A stretch of DNA of 64,000 bases, from NCBI RefSeq assembly GCF_045207655.1, contig NZ_CP108785.1:4402001-4466000 (forward strand), written 5' to 3'. Numbering within the stretch: the stretch's first letter is position 1; the number at the start of each line of letters is the position of its first letter. This stretch comes from Embleya sp045207655. GTDB lineage: Bacteria; Actinomycetota; Actinomycetes; Streptomycetales; Streptomycetaceae. The notes under the pieces were generated by a model. It worked only from the letters and a program-made list of their open reading frames with translations, did not search any database and was not told the DNA's origin. The position numbers and the translations under genes are program-made. Positions 1-8,534 of the stretch are shown here, one piece after another.

Positions 1-2
1 CC

Positions 3-161
3 TACGTCGTCGACCACGTCGTCCCGCGCTCCCGGCTCGCCTCGCTCGCCCTTGCGCGAGTCTCGTGCGTGCCGGCGGATGAACACGACAGCGCGCAGTT
101 TCCAAGCGGTCGATACGTCGCCGCAAACCCGGATGAAGGTGGGATCGCACCACATGCGTGA
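3..161 (+). CDS. Possible C-terminal end of a gene entering from the left edge
   Basis: One forward frame is open from the left edge to a TGA at 159-161. It would overlap the next gene's ATG (154) by eight bases, as in a coupled operon. The first ~17 codons have the expected G/C-rich third positions; after that the bias fades, so the true end could lie elsewhere or the frame may be open by chance. No family is recognisable from about 52 residues. Confidence 0.25.
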   Translation, partial: YVVDHVVPRSRLASLALARVSCVPADEHDSAQFPSGRYVAANPDEGGIAPHA

Positions 162-741
162 ACTGATGCTCGTACGACACGGCGAAACCGAGTGGACCCG
201 GTCCGGCCGGCACACGGGCCTGACCGACATTCCTCTGACCGCGGAGGGCGAGGCGCAGGCCAAGGCCGTCGGGTCGTTGCTCGCGGGGCGCGAGTTCGCG
301 CTCGCGCTCGTGAGCCCGCTCGGGCGGGCTCGACACACGGCCGAGTTGGCCGGGATCACCGGGGGCGAGATCGAACCCGACCTGGTCGAGTGGGACTACG
401 GCGGCTACGAGGGCATCACCACCCACGAGATCCGCGAGAGCGTGCCGGGCTGGCTCGTGTGGCGCGACGGGGTGATCCCGGGCGACGCCGACCACCCCGG
501 CGAGTCCATCGTCGACGTGGGCCGGCGGGTGGACCGGGTGCTGGCGCGGGTGCGGCCCGTGCTGGCGGCCGGTCACGACGCGGTGCTGGTCGCGCACGGG
601 CACCTGCTGCGAGCGCTGACCGCCCGCTGGCTGGGGCTGCCGCCCGAGGACGGCCGGCTGTTCCGCCTGGAGACGGCTCGCCTGTGCACACTCGGCTACG
701 AGCGCGAAGAGCCGGTCCTGCTGGGCTGGAACATTTCATGA
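154..741 (+). CDS. Histidine phosphatase family protein (phosphoglycerate mutase-like)
   Basis: A 195-aa cytosolic protein of the histidine phosphatase superfamily. The catalytic RHGE motif is at residues 8-11, with the phospho-accepting His9. It is followed by the family's S-P-x-x-R-A-x-x-T-A motif near residue 55 and a second catalytic His in VAHGH near residue 150. The length suits a broad-specificity sugar-phosphate phosphatase (the GpmB/CobC type). The ATG at 154 was chosen because it places RHGE at the usual position and has a purine-rich GGTGGGA about 10 bases upstream; in-frame upstream starts would add a low-complexity extension. It converges on the sugar-acid operon, so dephosphorylation of a sugar phosphate is possible, but the substrate cannot be read from sequence. 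Confidence 0.9.
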   Translation: MRELMLVRHGETEWTRSGRHTGLTDIPLTAEGEAQAKAVGSLLAGREFALALVSPLGRARHTAELAGITGGEIEPDLVEWDYGGYEGITTHEIRESVPGWLVWRDGVIPGDADHPGESIVDVGRRVDRVLARVRPVLAAGHDAVLVAHGHLLRALTARWLGLPPEDGRLFRLETARLCTLGYEREEPVLLGWNIS

Positions 742-830
742 CCGATCCTCCAGGCTGCGGCATCGCGGCGCCCGAGTGAGTGGTCGCCGACGGTTTTGAT
801 CCGGGCCCGCCGCCGCACACGACGTCCGCC

Positions 831-851
831 GGCGGCGCCCATTGCGCCGCC
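831..851. terminator. Hairpin between convergent genes
   Basis: Perfect 8-bp stem GGCGGCGC / GCGCCGCC with a CCATT loop, in the 291-base gap between the phosphatase and the aldolase, which converge here. There is no T-tract, as is common for actinobacterial terminators. Nothing else recognisable lies in the gap. Confidence 0.45.
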
Positions 852-1032
852 CGAGGCGACACGCAGGCGTCGTTCGAGAAGGCCTACGGACTCTGCTCGC
901 AAGACGCGCACGGCGACGTCGTCATCGGTGCCGGTCGTCGAGGCGACCTCCACGCGAGCGGCGCCGGCGGGTCGACGAAGTCGCTGCCGGCGGGCCCGTG
1001 CGTCGGGGCGTCCCGGCGCACGGGGCGGGGAA

Positions 1033-1644
1033 CTACGCCAAGGCTGTGAGCAGTTCGTCGACTCGGGTGACCGCCTCCTCCGGGGCGCCCGCGGTGATGG
1101 AGGCGCCGATGCCGACCGCGATCGCTCCCGCCGCGATCCAGTCCGGGGCGTGCGCGGGGGTGATACCTCCGGTGGGGACGAACGGGATCTGCGGCAGGGC
1201 CGTGCGCATGTCGCGGAAGGACCGGGGGGTCCATTGGCTCGCGGGGAACAGCTTGACGGCGTCCGCGCCGGCGGTGACGGCCGCGATCGCCTCGGTGGGG
1301 GTGGCCACTCCGGGGATGGCGCTCGCGCCGTGCCGGTGCGCGGTCTTGATCACGTCGCGGTGCAGTGACGGCGAGACCAGGAAGCGGGCTCCGGCCGCGA
1401 CGGCGGCGCGTGCCGAGGCGGCGTCCAGGACGGTGCCGGCGCCGATCAGGGCATCGGGGTGCTCGTGGGCGATCGTGTGGATCGCTTCCAGGGCGTTCGG
1501 CGTGGTCAGCGAGATTTCGACGACGCGCAGAGAGGTCGCCAGACACGCACGGGCCATGCGTTCGGCCTCGGCGGCACCGGTGGCGCGGACGATGCCCACG
1601 ACGCGTTGACGGGTGATCAATTCGAGGTGTTGCCAGCGGTACAC
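1033..1644 (-). CDS. eda: 2-dehydro-3-deoxyphosphogluconate (KDPG) aldolase
   Basis: A 203-aa class I aldolase that cleaves KDPG to pyruvate and glyceraldehyde 3-phosphate. The Schiff-base lysine is Lys131 in DAVKLFPAS and the conserved Glu is Glu43 in VVEISL; GAGTVLD near residue 70 is the family phosphate/pyruvate site. Full length for the family. The GTG start at 1644 has GAAGGG about 9 bases upstream. It is the last gene of a minus-strand run, 70 bases after the KDG kinase whose product is its substrate. Together they form the lower half of an Entner-Doudoroff-type route for sugar acids. Confidence 0.9.
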   Translation of the reverse strand: MYRWQHLELITRQRVVGIVRATGAAEAERMARACLATSLRVVEISLTTPNALEAIHTIAHEHPDALIGAGTVLDAASARAAVAAGARFLVSPSLHRDVIKTAHRHGASAIPGVATPTEAIAAVTAGADAVKLFPASQWTPRSFRDMRTALPQIPFVPTGGITPAHAPDWIAAGAIAVGIGASITAGAPEEAVTRVDELLTALA

Positions 1645-1714
1645 GTGATGACGCCCTTCTCGGCGGTGTGAACGAGTCGGCGCTGTGGGCGTCCGCCTCG
1701 GTGGCGTGGGCAGG

Positions 1715-2671
1715 TCAGCGTTGCACGGCGTCCGCGAACCCGGTCAGGGCCGCGTCGCGTTGGTGGGCGGTGGGCAGGCCGTCGAGGTCCCCCGGGACCT
1801 GGACCGCGTGGGCGGCGACGACCGCGGCCTCGGCGAGCGCGGTCGGCACCGGCAGACCCCGCAGGTACGCGGACAGGAACCCCGCGTCGAACGCGTCGCC
1901 CGCCCCGACCGGGTCGCACGCGGTGACCAACCGGGCCGGTTCGGCCCAGGTGTCCGTGCCGTCGGTGGCCCAGGCGCCCCGGGCGCCGTCCTTGACCACG
2001 ACCAGGCGCGCTCCCAGATCAAGGAAGTACCGTGCCGCGGCGGCCCGTTCGGGTGATCCGCTCAACAACGCGGCCTCGTCCAGACCGGTCAACACCAGAT
2101 CGGCCCGTTCGGTCAGCGGCCGCAGTAGGGGGGACCAGTGCTCGGCGGCGAGCAGTTTGCGGCGCACGTTCGGGTCGTACGAGACCAGCACGCCCGCCGA
2201 ACGCGCGGCTTCGACCGCGGCCACACACGCGTCCAGGGCCGTCGCCGACAGCGCCGCGGTGACGCCCGTGACGTGCAGGATCCGGGCGGAGCCGAGCCAA
2301 GCCGGATCGATGTCCTCGCGCGCGAGGCGGCTGCCCGCCGAACCGGCGCGGTGGTACAGGACCTCGATGGCCCGCTCGGCATGGCAGTCGCGCACGATCA
2401 GGCCGGTCGCCGCGGCCGGGTCCACTCGGGCGCGGGACACGTCCACACCCTCGCCGCGCAGCGTGCGCAGCACCGTGCGCCCGAACGCGTCGTCGCCGAC
2501 CCGGCCGAACCAGCCCACCCGGTGACCCAATCGGGCCAGGGCCACGGCCACGTTGGACTCGGCCCCGGCGATCGAGCGCCGGAACCTCTCGGCGTGGTCG
2601 AGCGGCCGGCCGGGCTCGGCCAACAGCAACGCCATCGCCTCGCCGAAGGTCACGACCTCGGGCGCGCTCAC
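1715..2671 (-). CDS. kdgK: 2-dehydro-3-deoxygluconokinase (PfkB/ribokinase family)
   Basis: A 318-aa carbohydrate kinase. It starts with the PfkB N-terminal pattern (VVTFGEAM), has the N-A-x-x-L-A-R-L-G signature, and near residue 260 the second PfkB signature DPVGAGDAFDAGF with the catalytic Asp of GAGD. The FGEAM start and two-gene context with KDPG aldolase point to KDG as substrate. The start is a GTG at 2671 that overlaps the stop of the upstream aldolase gene by four bases (GTGA), so the two are translationally coupled. A longer open frame upstream is only antisense or overlap sequence. Confidence 0.88.
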   Translation of the reverse strand: MSAPEVVTFGEAMALLLAEPGRPLDHAERFRRSIAGAESNVAVALARLGHRVGWFGRVGDDAFGRTVLRTLRGEGVDVSRARVDPAAATGLIVRDCHAERAIEVLYHRAGSAGSRLAREDIDPAWLGSARILHVTGVTAALSATALDACVAAVEAARSAGVLVSYDPNVRRKLLAAEHWSPLLRPLTERADLVLTGLDEAALLSGSPERAAAARYFLDLGARLVVVKDGARGAWATDGTDTWAEPARLVTACDPVGAGDAFDAGFLSAYLRGLPVPTALAEAAVVAAHAVQVPGDLDGLPTAHQRDAALTGFADAVQR

Positions 2672-3597
2672 GCCGCGACCTTCGGCAACAGGTAGGCGAA
2701 TTCCTCGACGAAGCGGTCCACCAGGGCGAGTTCGGTGCGATCGAGAATCCATCCGGGGGCCCGGCAGTGGGCGGACGCGAACCAGCCGCGCCGCACCGAC
2801 ACCAGCTTTTCCGCCGCCACGATCAACTCGACGTGCTGCATCCACGTCGAGATGTACGGCAGCAGCCTGCCGTGCAGCGCGCGCGCAGCGGCCCCGTCGC
2901 CGAGGGTGTGCAGCCGCCAGATCTCCTGGTAGATCTCGACGAACGAGCAACCCGGCTGCACCCCGACCGCGCCCGCGTCCAGGGCGGCCGGCAACTGTAC
3001 GCCCGCGTAACCCACCATCGCCGGCAGCGGGCGGGGGCCGTGACCGAGCGCCGCCACCAGTCGGTGCGGCGGTTGTGATTCGACCTTGACCATCCGTAGG
3101 TTCGGGTGCGCCGCAGCCAACTCCCGGATGCCGTCGGCGTCGAGCGCGGTTCCCGTCTGGGCGGGGGCGTACTGCAGGATCACCGGCAGCGATGCCACCG
3201 CGTCCAGCACGGCGGCCAGGTGCGCGGTCACCGCGTCGCGCGTCGGCCCCAGGAAGTGCGGCGGCAGCAGGTTGATCGCGTCGGCCCCGGCCTCGACCGC
3301 CTCGTGGGCGCGGGCCAGCGCCGACACCGTGCCGTGGTCGGGGATCGAGACGATCGCGCAGACGTCCTCGCGGTTTCCGGTGTGCCCGAGCAGGACGGCC
3401 AGCAGGCGGGTGCGTTCGGCGTCGGAGAGCTTGTGGAACTCGGACGCGAAACCCGGGAACATCACCGAGCCCACGCCGGTGTCGAGGACGCGCTCGACGA
3501 CGGTGGAAAACCCACCCTCGTCGAGCGAGCCGTCCGGGTGGAAGGGCACCTCCAGGACGGGGGATACGCCCGGTATCGCGGGCAGGTCGGTGGTCAT
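2668..3597 (-). CDS. Dihydrodipicolinate synthase/N-acetylneuraminate lyase family aldolase
   Basis: A 309-aa TIM-barrel class I aldolase of the DHDPS/NAL superfamily. Tyr143 (ILQYAPAQTG) and the Schiff-base Lys171 (MVKVES) are the expected catalytic pair. Placed between an IlvD/Edd dehydratase and KDG kinase, it is more likely a 2-keto-3-deoxy sugar-acid aldolase or dehydratase than a lysine biosynthesis enzyme. The ATG at 3597 has GGGGAG just upstream; that Shine-Dalgarno lies inside a 12-bp palindrome (CTCCCCGGGGAG, 3602-3613) which could hide it in RNA structure. The coupled GTG of kdgK overlaps its stop. Confidence 0.88.
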   Translation of the reverse strand: MTTDLPAIPGVSPVLEVPFHPDGSLDEGGFSTVVERVLDTGVGSVMFPGFASEFHKLSDAERTRLLAVLLGHTGNREDVCAIVSIPDHGTVSALARAHEAVEAGADAINLLPPHFLGPTRDAVTAHLAAVLDAVASLPVILQYAPAQTGTALDADGIRELAAAHPNLRMVKVESQPPHRLVAALGHGPRPLPAMVGYAGVQLPAALDAGAVGVQPGCSFVEIYQEIWRLHTLGDGAAARALHGRLLPYISTWMQHVELIVAAEKLVSVRRGWFASAHCRAPGWILDRTELALVDRFVEEFAYLLPKVAA

Positions 3598-3666
3598 GGC
3601 ACTCCCCGGGGAGAACGTCGAAGGACTGCGGAAGACTGCGAAGGCCGTCGAAGGGACGTCCGCGGA

Positions 3667-5397
3667 TCAGAACGCGCTGCGCGGCGGCACGTCACCGCTC
3701 GCGCCGACCAGGAAGTCGAGGTCGACGCCACGATCGGCCTGGAGTACGTGGTCGGTGTAGAGGCGGGTCCAGCCGCGGCTCGCGTGCTCGGCCGGGGGAG
3801 TCCATGCGGCCCGCCGGCGGGCGAGTTCGTCCTCCGCGACGTGCAGGACCAAAGACCGTGCGGGGACGTCGAGTTCGATCTCGTCGCCGGTGCGCGCGAG
3901 CGCGAGCGGTCCGCCCACCGCGGCCTCGGGCGCGACGTGCAACACGCACGTGCCGTACGCCGTGCCGCTCATTCGCGCGTCGGAGACGCGGACCATGTCG
4001 GTGATCCCGCGCTCCAGCAGCTTGCGCGGCATCGGCAGGTTCCCGACCTCCGGCATGCCCGGATATCCCCGCGGTCCGACCCCGCGCACCACGAGCACCG
4101 TGTTCTCGTCCACGGCCAGGTCGGGGTCGTCCGCGACCGCCGCGTACTCCTCCAGGGAGTCGAACACCAGCGCCGGGCCCCGGTGCGCGAGCAGGTGCGC
4201 CGAGGCGGCGGACTGTTTGATCACCGCGCCGTCGGGGGCCAGCGAGCCGCGCAGGACGGCGGTGCCCGATCCGGCCGGCTGCACCGGGTCGGTGAACGCG
4301 CGCAGCACCCGTCGGTCGTACACCTCGGCGCCTTGGACGTTGTCCGCGAGCGAACGGCCGGTCACGGTGATCGGATCGCGGTGCAGGTGCGCGGCGATGT
4401 CGTTGAGCAGTGCCGGCAGCCCGCCCGCGCCCGCGAACTCCTCCATCAGGAACCGCCCGGAAGGCATCAGGTCCACCAGCAGCGGCATGTCGGCGGCGAG
4501 CCGGTCGAAGTCGTCGAGGTCGAGCGGAACGCCGACCCGGCCGGCTATCGCGAGCAGGTGCAGCACGGCGTTGGTGGATCCGCCGATCGCCGCGTTGACC
4601 ACGATCGCGTTCTCGAACGCCTCGCGGGTCATGATGTGCGACGGGCGCAGCCCCTCGCGGGCCAACTCGACCGCGCGGGCGCCACTGGCCTCGGCCAAGG
4701 TGCCGCGTCGCGCGTCGACGGCCGGCAGCCCGGAGGCGCCCGGGAGTTGCATGCCGAGCGCCTCGGCCAGGCAGGCCATCGTGGACGCGGTGCCCATCGT
4801 CATGCAGTGTCCGGCCGAGCGGTTCAAGCTCCCTTCGAACTCCTCGAAGTCGGCTCGGCTGATCCTGCCCGCGCGCAGGTCCTCGGTCATCCGCCAGATG
4901 TCGGTGCCGGAACCGACCGCCCTGCCGCGGAAGCTGCCGTTGAGCATCGGACCGCCGGTGAGCATGATCGCGGGCAGGTCGACACTGGCCGCGCCCATCA
5001 GCGCGGCGGGTGTGGTCTTGTCGCAGCCGGTCAACAGGACGACCGCGTCGAGCGGGTTCGCACGCAGCGACTCCTCGACGTCGATCGCCATCAGATTGCG
5101 GTACAGCATCGAGGTGGGCCGCAGGAACGGCTCGCCGAGCGACATCACCGGGAACTCCAGCGGAAATCCGCCCGCTTGCAGCACCCCGCGTCGCACCGCG
5201 TCGGCCAGGATGCGCAAGTGCCCGTTGCACGGTGTCAGTTCGGACCACGTGTTGCAGATGCCCACGACCGGGCGCCCGTCGAAATTGTGTGCGCCGAAAC
5301 CGGCCGCGCGCAGATGGTGGCGGGCGATGAACCCGTTCTTGTCCCCGTCGCCGAACCAGCTCCGGCTGCGTGGTGCGGGAGGGGCCTGCGGCTCCAT
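3667..5397 (-). CDS. IlvD/Edd family sugar-acid dehydratase
   Basis: A 576-aa Fe-S dehydratase. Cysteines that would bind the cluster are at 48 and 57 (GICNTWSELTPCNGH), 125 (TGCDKTTPA) and 198 (GHCMTMGTAS). The NTWSE-x-x-PCN form is that of aldonic-acid dehydratases (arabinonate, xylonate, galactonate type) rather than IlvD proper. It would turn a sugar acid into its 2-keto-3-deoxy derivative, the substrate of the downstream kinase or aldolase. The start at ATG 5397 follows GAGGAGCATCACCG and fits the family N-terminus; upstream in-frame residues are low-complexity. The gap to the regulator gene upstream is 49 bases. Confidence 0.9.
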   Translation of the reverse strand: MEPQAPPAPRSRSWFGDGDKNGFIARHHLRAAGFGAHNFDGRPVVGICNTWSELTPCNGHLRILADAVRRGVLQAGGFPLEFPVMSLGEPFLRPTSMLYRNLMAIDVEESLRANPLDAVVLLTGCDKTTPAALMGAASVDLPAIMLTGGPMLNGSFRGRAVGSGTDIWRMTEDLRAGRISRADFEEFEGSLNRSAGHCMTMGTASTMACLAEALGMQLPGASGLPAVDARRGTLAEASGARAVELAREGLRPSHIMTREAFENAIVVNAAIGGSTNAVLHLLAIAGRVGVPLDLDDFDRLAADMPLLVDLMPSGRFLMEEFAGAGGLPALLNDIAAHLHRDPITVTGRSLADNVQGAEVYDRRVLRAFTDPVQPAGSGTAVLRGSLAPDGAVIKQSAASAHLLAHRGPALVFDSLEEYAAVADDPDLAVDENTVLVVRGVGPRGYPGMPEVGNLPMPRKLLERGITDMVRVSDARMSGTAYGTCVLHVAPEAAVGGPLALARTGDEIELDVPARSLVLHVAEDELARRRAAWTPPAEHASRGWTRLYTDHVLQADRGVDLDFLVGASGDVPPRSAF

Positions 5398-5446
5398 CGG
5401 TGATGCTCCTCGGTGGGTGTGCGGGTGGCGCGGTCCGGATCCACGG

Positions 5447-6187
5447 TCAGGGCGCGCGCAGGTCTTGGATGGTGTCGGAGAGGTGGTCGGCCATCGCATT
5501 CGTCGCCGCGTCCGCGTCGCCGCTCGTGATCGCGTCGAGGATGCGGGCGTGGGCGAGCAGGGCGCGGCCCTGGCTCAGCCCCGCGCGGGCGCGGCCCTCG
5601 AAGCTCGCGCGCCGGGTCTCGAGCAGGACGCCCTCGAGGGATTCCAGGATCAGGGTGAGCATGCGATTGTCCGCGAGTTCGGCGATCGCGTGGTGGAAGG
5701 CGACGTCGAGTTCGACGAAGCGGTCACGGTCGTGTTGACGGCCGGCCATCTCCTCCAGCAGCGCGCGGGCCGGCGCGGGGTCCGCTTCGCCGGCCGCGAC
5801 GCGCTGGGCGGCGCGGCGGACGAGTTCGCCTTCGATGACCCGCCGGGTGTCGACCAGGTTGTCGAGGTCGAGCGACTGCTGACGGAGCCGGAATTCGAGC
5901 ATCTGCCCGAAGACGCGCGACGACGGAATCGTCACGCGCGCGGGCCTGCCCTGGCTGGAGGCCAGGATCTCGCGGGCGACCAGCGTACGGATCGCCTCGC
6001 GCACGGCGAGCCGGTTGACGCCGAACTGTCGCGCCAACTCGCCCTCGGACGGCACCTCGTCGCCCGGGCGCAGACCCAGCGTCATGATCCGCTCGATGAT
6101 CCGCTCGGCCATCTGGTCGGCCAGCGTCGACCGCCGCATCCGCTCCGGATGGCCCGCTTCACCCCATGACGCGCTGCTTTCGCTCAT
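5447..6187 (-). CDS. GntR family transcriptional regulator, FadR subfamily
   Basis: A 246-aa repressor-type regulator. The N-terminal winged helix contains the GntR signature PSEGELARQFGVNRLAVREAI near residues 45-65, and the C-terminal all-helical FCD domain carries the metal/ligand histidines (FHHAIAELADN). The ATG at 6187 is preceded by GAGGGG. It lies inside the sugar-acid operon between the dehydrogenase and the dehydratase and probably controls both arms of the divergent locus through the inverted repeats at 7398-7415 and 7552-7569. The inducer is likely a sugar acid or 2-keto-3-deoxy intermediate (inference from context). Confidence 0.9.
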   Translation of the reverse strand: MSESSASWGEAGHPERMRRSTLADQMAERIIERIMTLGLRPGDEVPSEGELARQFGVNRLAVREAIRTLVAREILASSQGRPARVTIPSSRVFGQMLEFRLRQQSLDLDNLVDTRRVIEGELVRRAAQRVAAGEADPAPARALLEEMAGRQHDRDRFVELDVAFHHAIAELADNRMLTLILESLEGVLLETRRASFEGRARAGLSQGRALLAHARILDAITSGDADAATNAMADHLSDTIQDLRAP

Positions 6188-6265
6188 CGTCTCGACATTC
6201 CCCTCGTGTGCGCGTGCTCTTGCCGGCAGTGCTTCGGCCGTCACCGTACGGCTCGTGACCATCCG

Positions 6266-7393
6266 TCACATCCACGGGTCGATCACGATCTTGCCGACCT
6301 CGGTGCCGTCGAGTCGGTAGCCGCCCTCCGGAGACAGCGCGTCCACCGCGTCCTGCGCGCGGTCCAGGGGCAACCGGTGGGTGACCAGCGCGGCGGCCGC
6401 GTCGCCGAGTCCCTCCACCACGCGCAGCGCCGTGCGGAACGCGTCGGGGGTGTATCCGCTGACCGCGACCAGGCGCGCGTCGCGCGAGAGCAGGTGGCGG
6501 TAGGGGTTGATCGACGCGTCGCCGACGTCGGAGAAGTGGCCCAGTTCGATGTACGTGCCGCCGGCGGCGAGGCAGGACAGGCCCTCGGCCAGGGTGGCGG
6601 GTACGCCGGCGCACTCCATCACGACGTCATAACCCAGGCCGCCCGGCGAGACCGCGGTGACGTGCTCGATCCGGGCGGCGCCGTCGCGTACCTCGCCGAT
6701 GTCCACGACGGTGTCGGCGCCCAGCGCGCGGGCGATCCCCAGACGGCGCGCCGGACCGCCGATCGCGGTGATGTGTCCGGCCCCCAGCGCGCGGGCCGCC
6801 GCGATCGCGAGCAGTCCGATCGTGCCGGTGCCCTGGACCAGGACGGAGTCGCCGTAACGAAGCCCGGCCCGGGTCAGTCCCTCGATCGGGGTCGCGGCCG
6901 GTTCGGTGAGCACGGTGACCTCGGCCGGAGCCCGGGTGACGAACACCCGGGCCCGGGCCGATGTGCACAACACGTACCGTCCCCAGCCGCCGCCCGCCGG
7001 TCGCTCGTCGGGGTTCGCGAAGCCGATCACGTCCCAGTCGTCGCATGCCGGCACCCGGCTGCCGCGCCTACAGGACGGGCAGACGCCGTCGGGCGTCGCC
7101 GGCATCACCACGACCCGGTCGCCGATCGCGAGCCGCCGTCCGCTCACATCGGAGCCGAAGCCTGCGCCCAACCGCTCGACGGTACCCACGAGTTCGTGGC
7201 CCAGCGTGGCCGGATACCCGAAGTCCGGGATGTGGCCGCGCTGGATGTGCAGGTCGGTGGCGCAGACCCCGGCAAGTTCGACCCTCACCAGCATCTGGTC
7301 GTCGAGTACGGGCGGGAGTGGCTGCTCGCGCACCACCAGGGGGCTGTCGGGGGCGGGGAGCGTCACCACGCGGTTCACAGTCGGATCAGGCAT
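6266..7393 (-). CDS. Zinc-dependent alcohol/polyol dehydrogenase (MDR family)
   Basis: A 375-aa medium-chain dehydrogenase. Catalytic zinc ligands are Cys44 and the GHE motif at His66-Glu67; the Rossmann GTGTIGLLAI sequence for NAD(P) is near residue 195. The lobe that normally binds the structural zinc shows Cys105, Cys108 and Cys117, so one of the usual four cysteines is missing. Its placement as first gene of the operon, with an SDR on the divergent arm, resembles idonate/gluconate or sugar-oxidation modules in which a polyol or sugar is oxidised before dehydration. The start is the ATG at 7393; an operator half lies only five bases upstream, so the transcript may have a very short leader. 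Confidence 0.87.
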   Translation of the reverse strand: MPDPTVNRVVTLPAPDSPLVVREQPLPPVLDDQMLVRVELAGVCATDLHIQRGHIPDFGYPATLGHELVGTVERLGAGFGSDVSGRRLAIGDRVVVMPATPDGVCPSCRRGSRVPACDDWDVIGFANPDERPAGGGWGRYVLCTSARARVFVTRAPAEVTVLTEPAATPIEGLTRAGLRYGDSVLVQGTGTIGLLAIAAARALGAGHITAIGGPARRLGIARALGADTVVDIGEVRDGAARIEHVTAVSPGGLGYDVVMECAGVPATLAEGLSCLAAGGTYIELGHFSDVGDASINPYRHLLSRDARLVAVSGYTPDAFRTALRVVEGLGDAAAALVTHRLPLDRAQDAVDALSPEGGYRLDGTEVGKIVIDPWM

Positions 7394-7397
7394 GAGT

Positions 7398-7415
7398 CAT
7401 ACCTATCAGATAAGC
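7398..7415. promoter_or_regulatory. Operator repeat beside the dehydrogenase start
   Basis: CATACCTATCAGATAAGC. Its inverted copy at 7552-7569 matches 16 of 18 bases. The two copies flank the divergent promoter region, one next to each transcription unit, which suits binding by the operon's GntR regulator (inference). Confidence 0.6.
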
Positions 7416-7490
7416 AGCCAGGTAGCGCAAGCCCTGAAAATGCGCCCTCGTTCTCTCCCCGTGTCTCCCACCTGCATCTTTGGAGGAACG

Positions 7491-7510
7491 GCAACTTCCC
7501 GGGAAGTTGC
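7491..7510. promoter_or_regulatory. Perfect 20-bp palindrome in the divergent promoter region
   Basis: GCAACTTCCCGGGAAGTTGC, perfectly self-complementary, almost midway between the two 18-bp operator repeats. It could be a second regulator site or a hairpin. Confidence 0.55.
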
Positions 7511-7551
7511 GGATGGGTAAACAGTGCGATCGGTACCCTGTCTGCCTCACA

Positions 7552-7569
7552 GCTTGTCTGATAGGCATG
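7552..7569. promoter_or_regulatory. Operator repeat on the SDR/ABC transporter side
   Basis: GCTTGTCTGATAGGCATG, the inverted partner of 7398-7415 (16/18). It lies about 115 bases before the SDR start, where it could overlap that promoter. Confidence 0.6.
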
Positions 7570-7685
7570 GCCATGTCGATCAACGACGACGACGCCGGCC
7601 GGCATCGACCGGCGGGCGAGAACCCGCCGGGGCCGCTCGACCCAGGGGCCACCGATCACGACCCTCACGACAGGAGCCGAACGAC

Positions 7686-8474
7686 GTGTTCTGGCAGGGA
7701 CGCACCGCACTGGTCACCGGATCGACGCGCGGCATCGGCGCCGCGACCGCCGAGCTCCTCGCCGCGGACGGTGCGACCGTGATCGTCCATGGCCTCGACC
7801 CGGACGAGGGCGAGGCCATGGCCTGCACACTGCGCGCCGCCGGCGGCGCGGCCCATTTTCTCCCCGCCGACTTTCGGGACGAACGAGCGCCGCGGGACCT
7901 GATCCGCCGCACCGTCGAGCTCACCGGCCGGCTCGACGTCCTGGTCAACAACGCGGGAGCGAACGTGTTCGCCGGCGCCGAGGCGGCCGACCTCGACACC
8001 TGGAACCACGCGCTCGACCTGGACCTGCGCGCGGTGTGGTTGTGCGCCCGGGCCGCCGCCGAGGTGATGCGCGGACCGGCCGCGATCGTCAACGTCGCGT
8101 CCAATCACGCGTTCGCGACCATGCCCGGCATCTTCCCGTACAACGTGGCCAAGGCCGGCGTCGTCGCGCTGACCCAGTCCCTCGCGATCGAACTCGGCTC
8201 CCGCGACATCCGGGTCAACACCGTGGTCCCCGGCTACATCGACACCGCCGTCAACGAGCGGTACTTCGCCGGCTTCGCCGACCCGGACGCCGAACGCGCC
8301 CGCGTCGAGGCCCTGCACCCCCTCGGCCGGATCGGCCGCCCGCAGGACGTCGCCCGCGCGATCCGATTCCTGGCCTCGGCCGAGGAGTCGGCATTCGTCA
8401 CCGGCACCTGCCTGACCCTCGACGGTGGCCGCTCCGCCCTGCTCCAGGACCCGGATCCCCGCGCCGTCCACTGA
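7686..8474 (+). CDS. Short-chain dehydrogenase/reductase (SDR)
   Basis: A 262-aa classical SDR. It has the cofactor motif TGSTRGIG (11-18), NNAG (88-91) and the catalytic Ser139, Tyr152 and Lys156 (Y-x-x-x-K). The GTG start at 7686 has AGGAG nine bases upstream; upstream starts in the same frame give an arginine-rich extension. It opens the plus-strand arm of the sugar-acid regulon and is followed by an ABC importer, so it probably oxidises or reduces the imported sugar, sugar acid or keto-acid (for example a gluconate 5-dehydrogenase-like step). The substrate is not certain. Confidence 0.88.
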   Translation: MFWQGRTALVTGSTRGIGAATAELLAADGATVIVHGLDPDEGEAMACTLRAAGGAAHFLPADFRDERAPRDLIRRTVELTGRLDVLVNNAGANVFAGAEAADLDTWNHALDLDLRAVWLCARAAAEVMRGPAAIVNVASNHAFATMPGIFPYNVAKAGVVALTQSLAIELGSRDIRVNTVVPGYIDTAVNERYFAGFADPDAERARVEALHPLGRIGRPQDVARAIRFLASAEESAFVTGTCLTLDGGRSALLQDPDPRAVH

Positions 8475-8510
8475 TCCTTCGCCACCCACCCGTCTCCGGA
8501 GGGAAACGCC

Positions 8511-8534
8511 ATGCCGTCGCAGGCCACGCCATGA
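8511..8534 (+). CDS. Seven-codon leader ORF coupled to the binding-protein gene
   Basis: ATG at 8511 has an excellent GGAGGG seven bases upstream and encodes only MPSQATP. Its TGA (8532-8534) overlaps the ATG of the binding protein (8531) as ATGA. The binding-protein start has no Shine-Dalgarno of its own at the right distance, so ribosomes may reach it by termination-reinitiation. Confidence 0.45.
   Translation: MPSQATP

Noticed and set aside
3106..5403. 765-codon plus-strand open frame
   Set aside because: It lies wholly antisense to the dehydratase and aldolase genes; its Arg/Gly/Val-rich product and lack of motifs mark it as a by-product of high GC.
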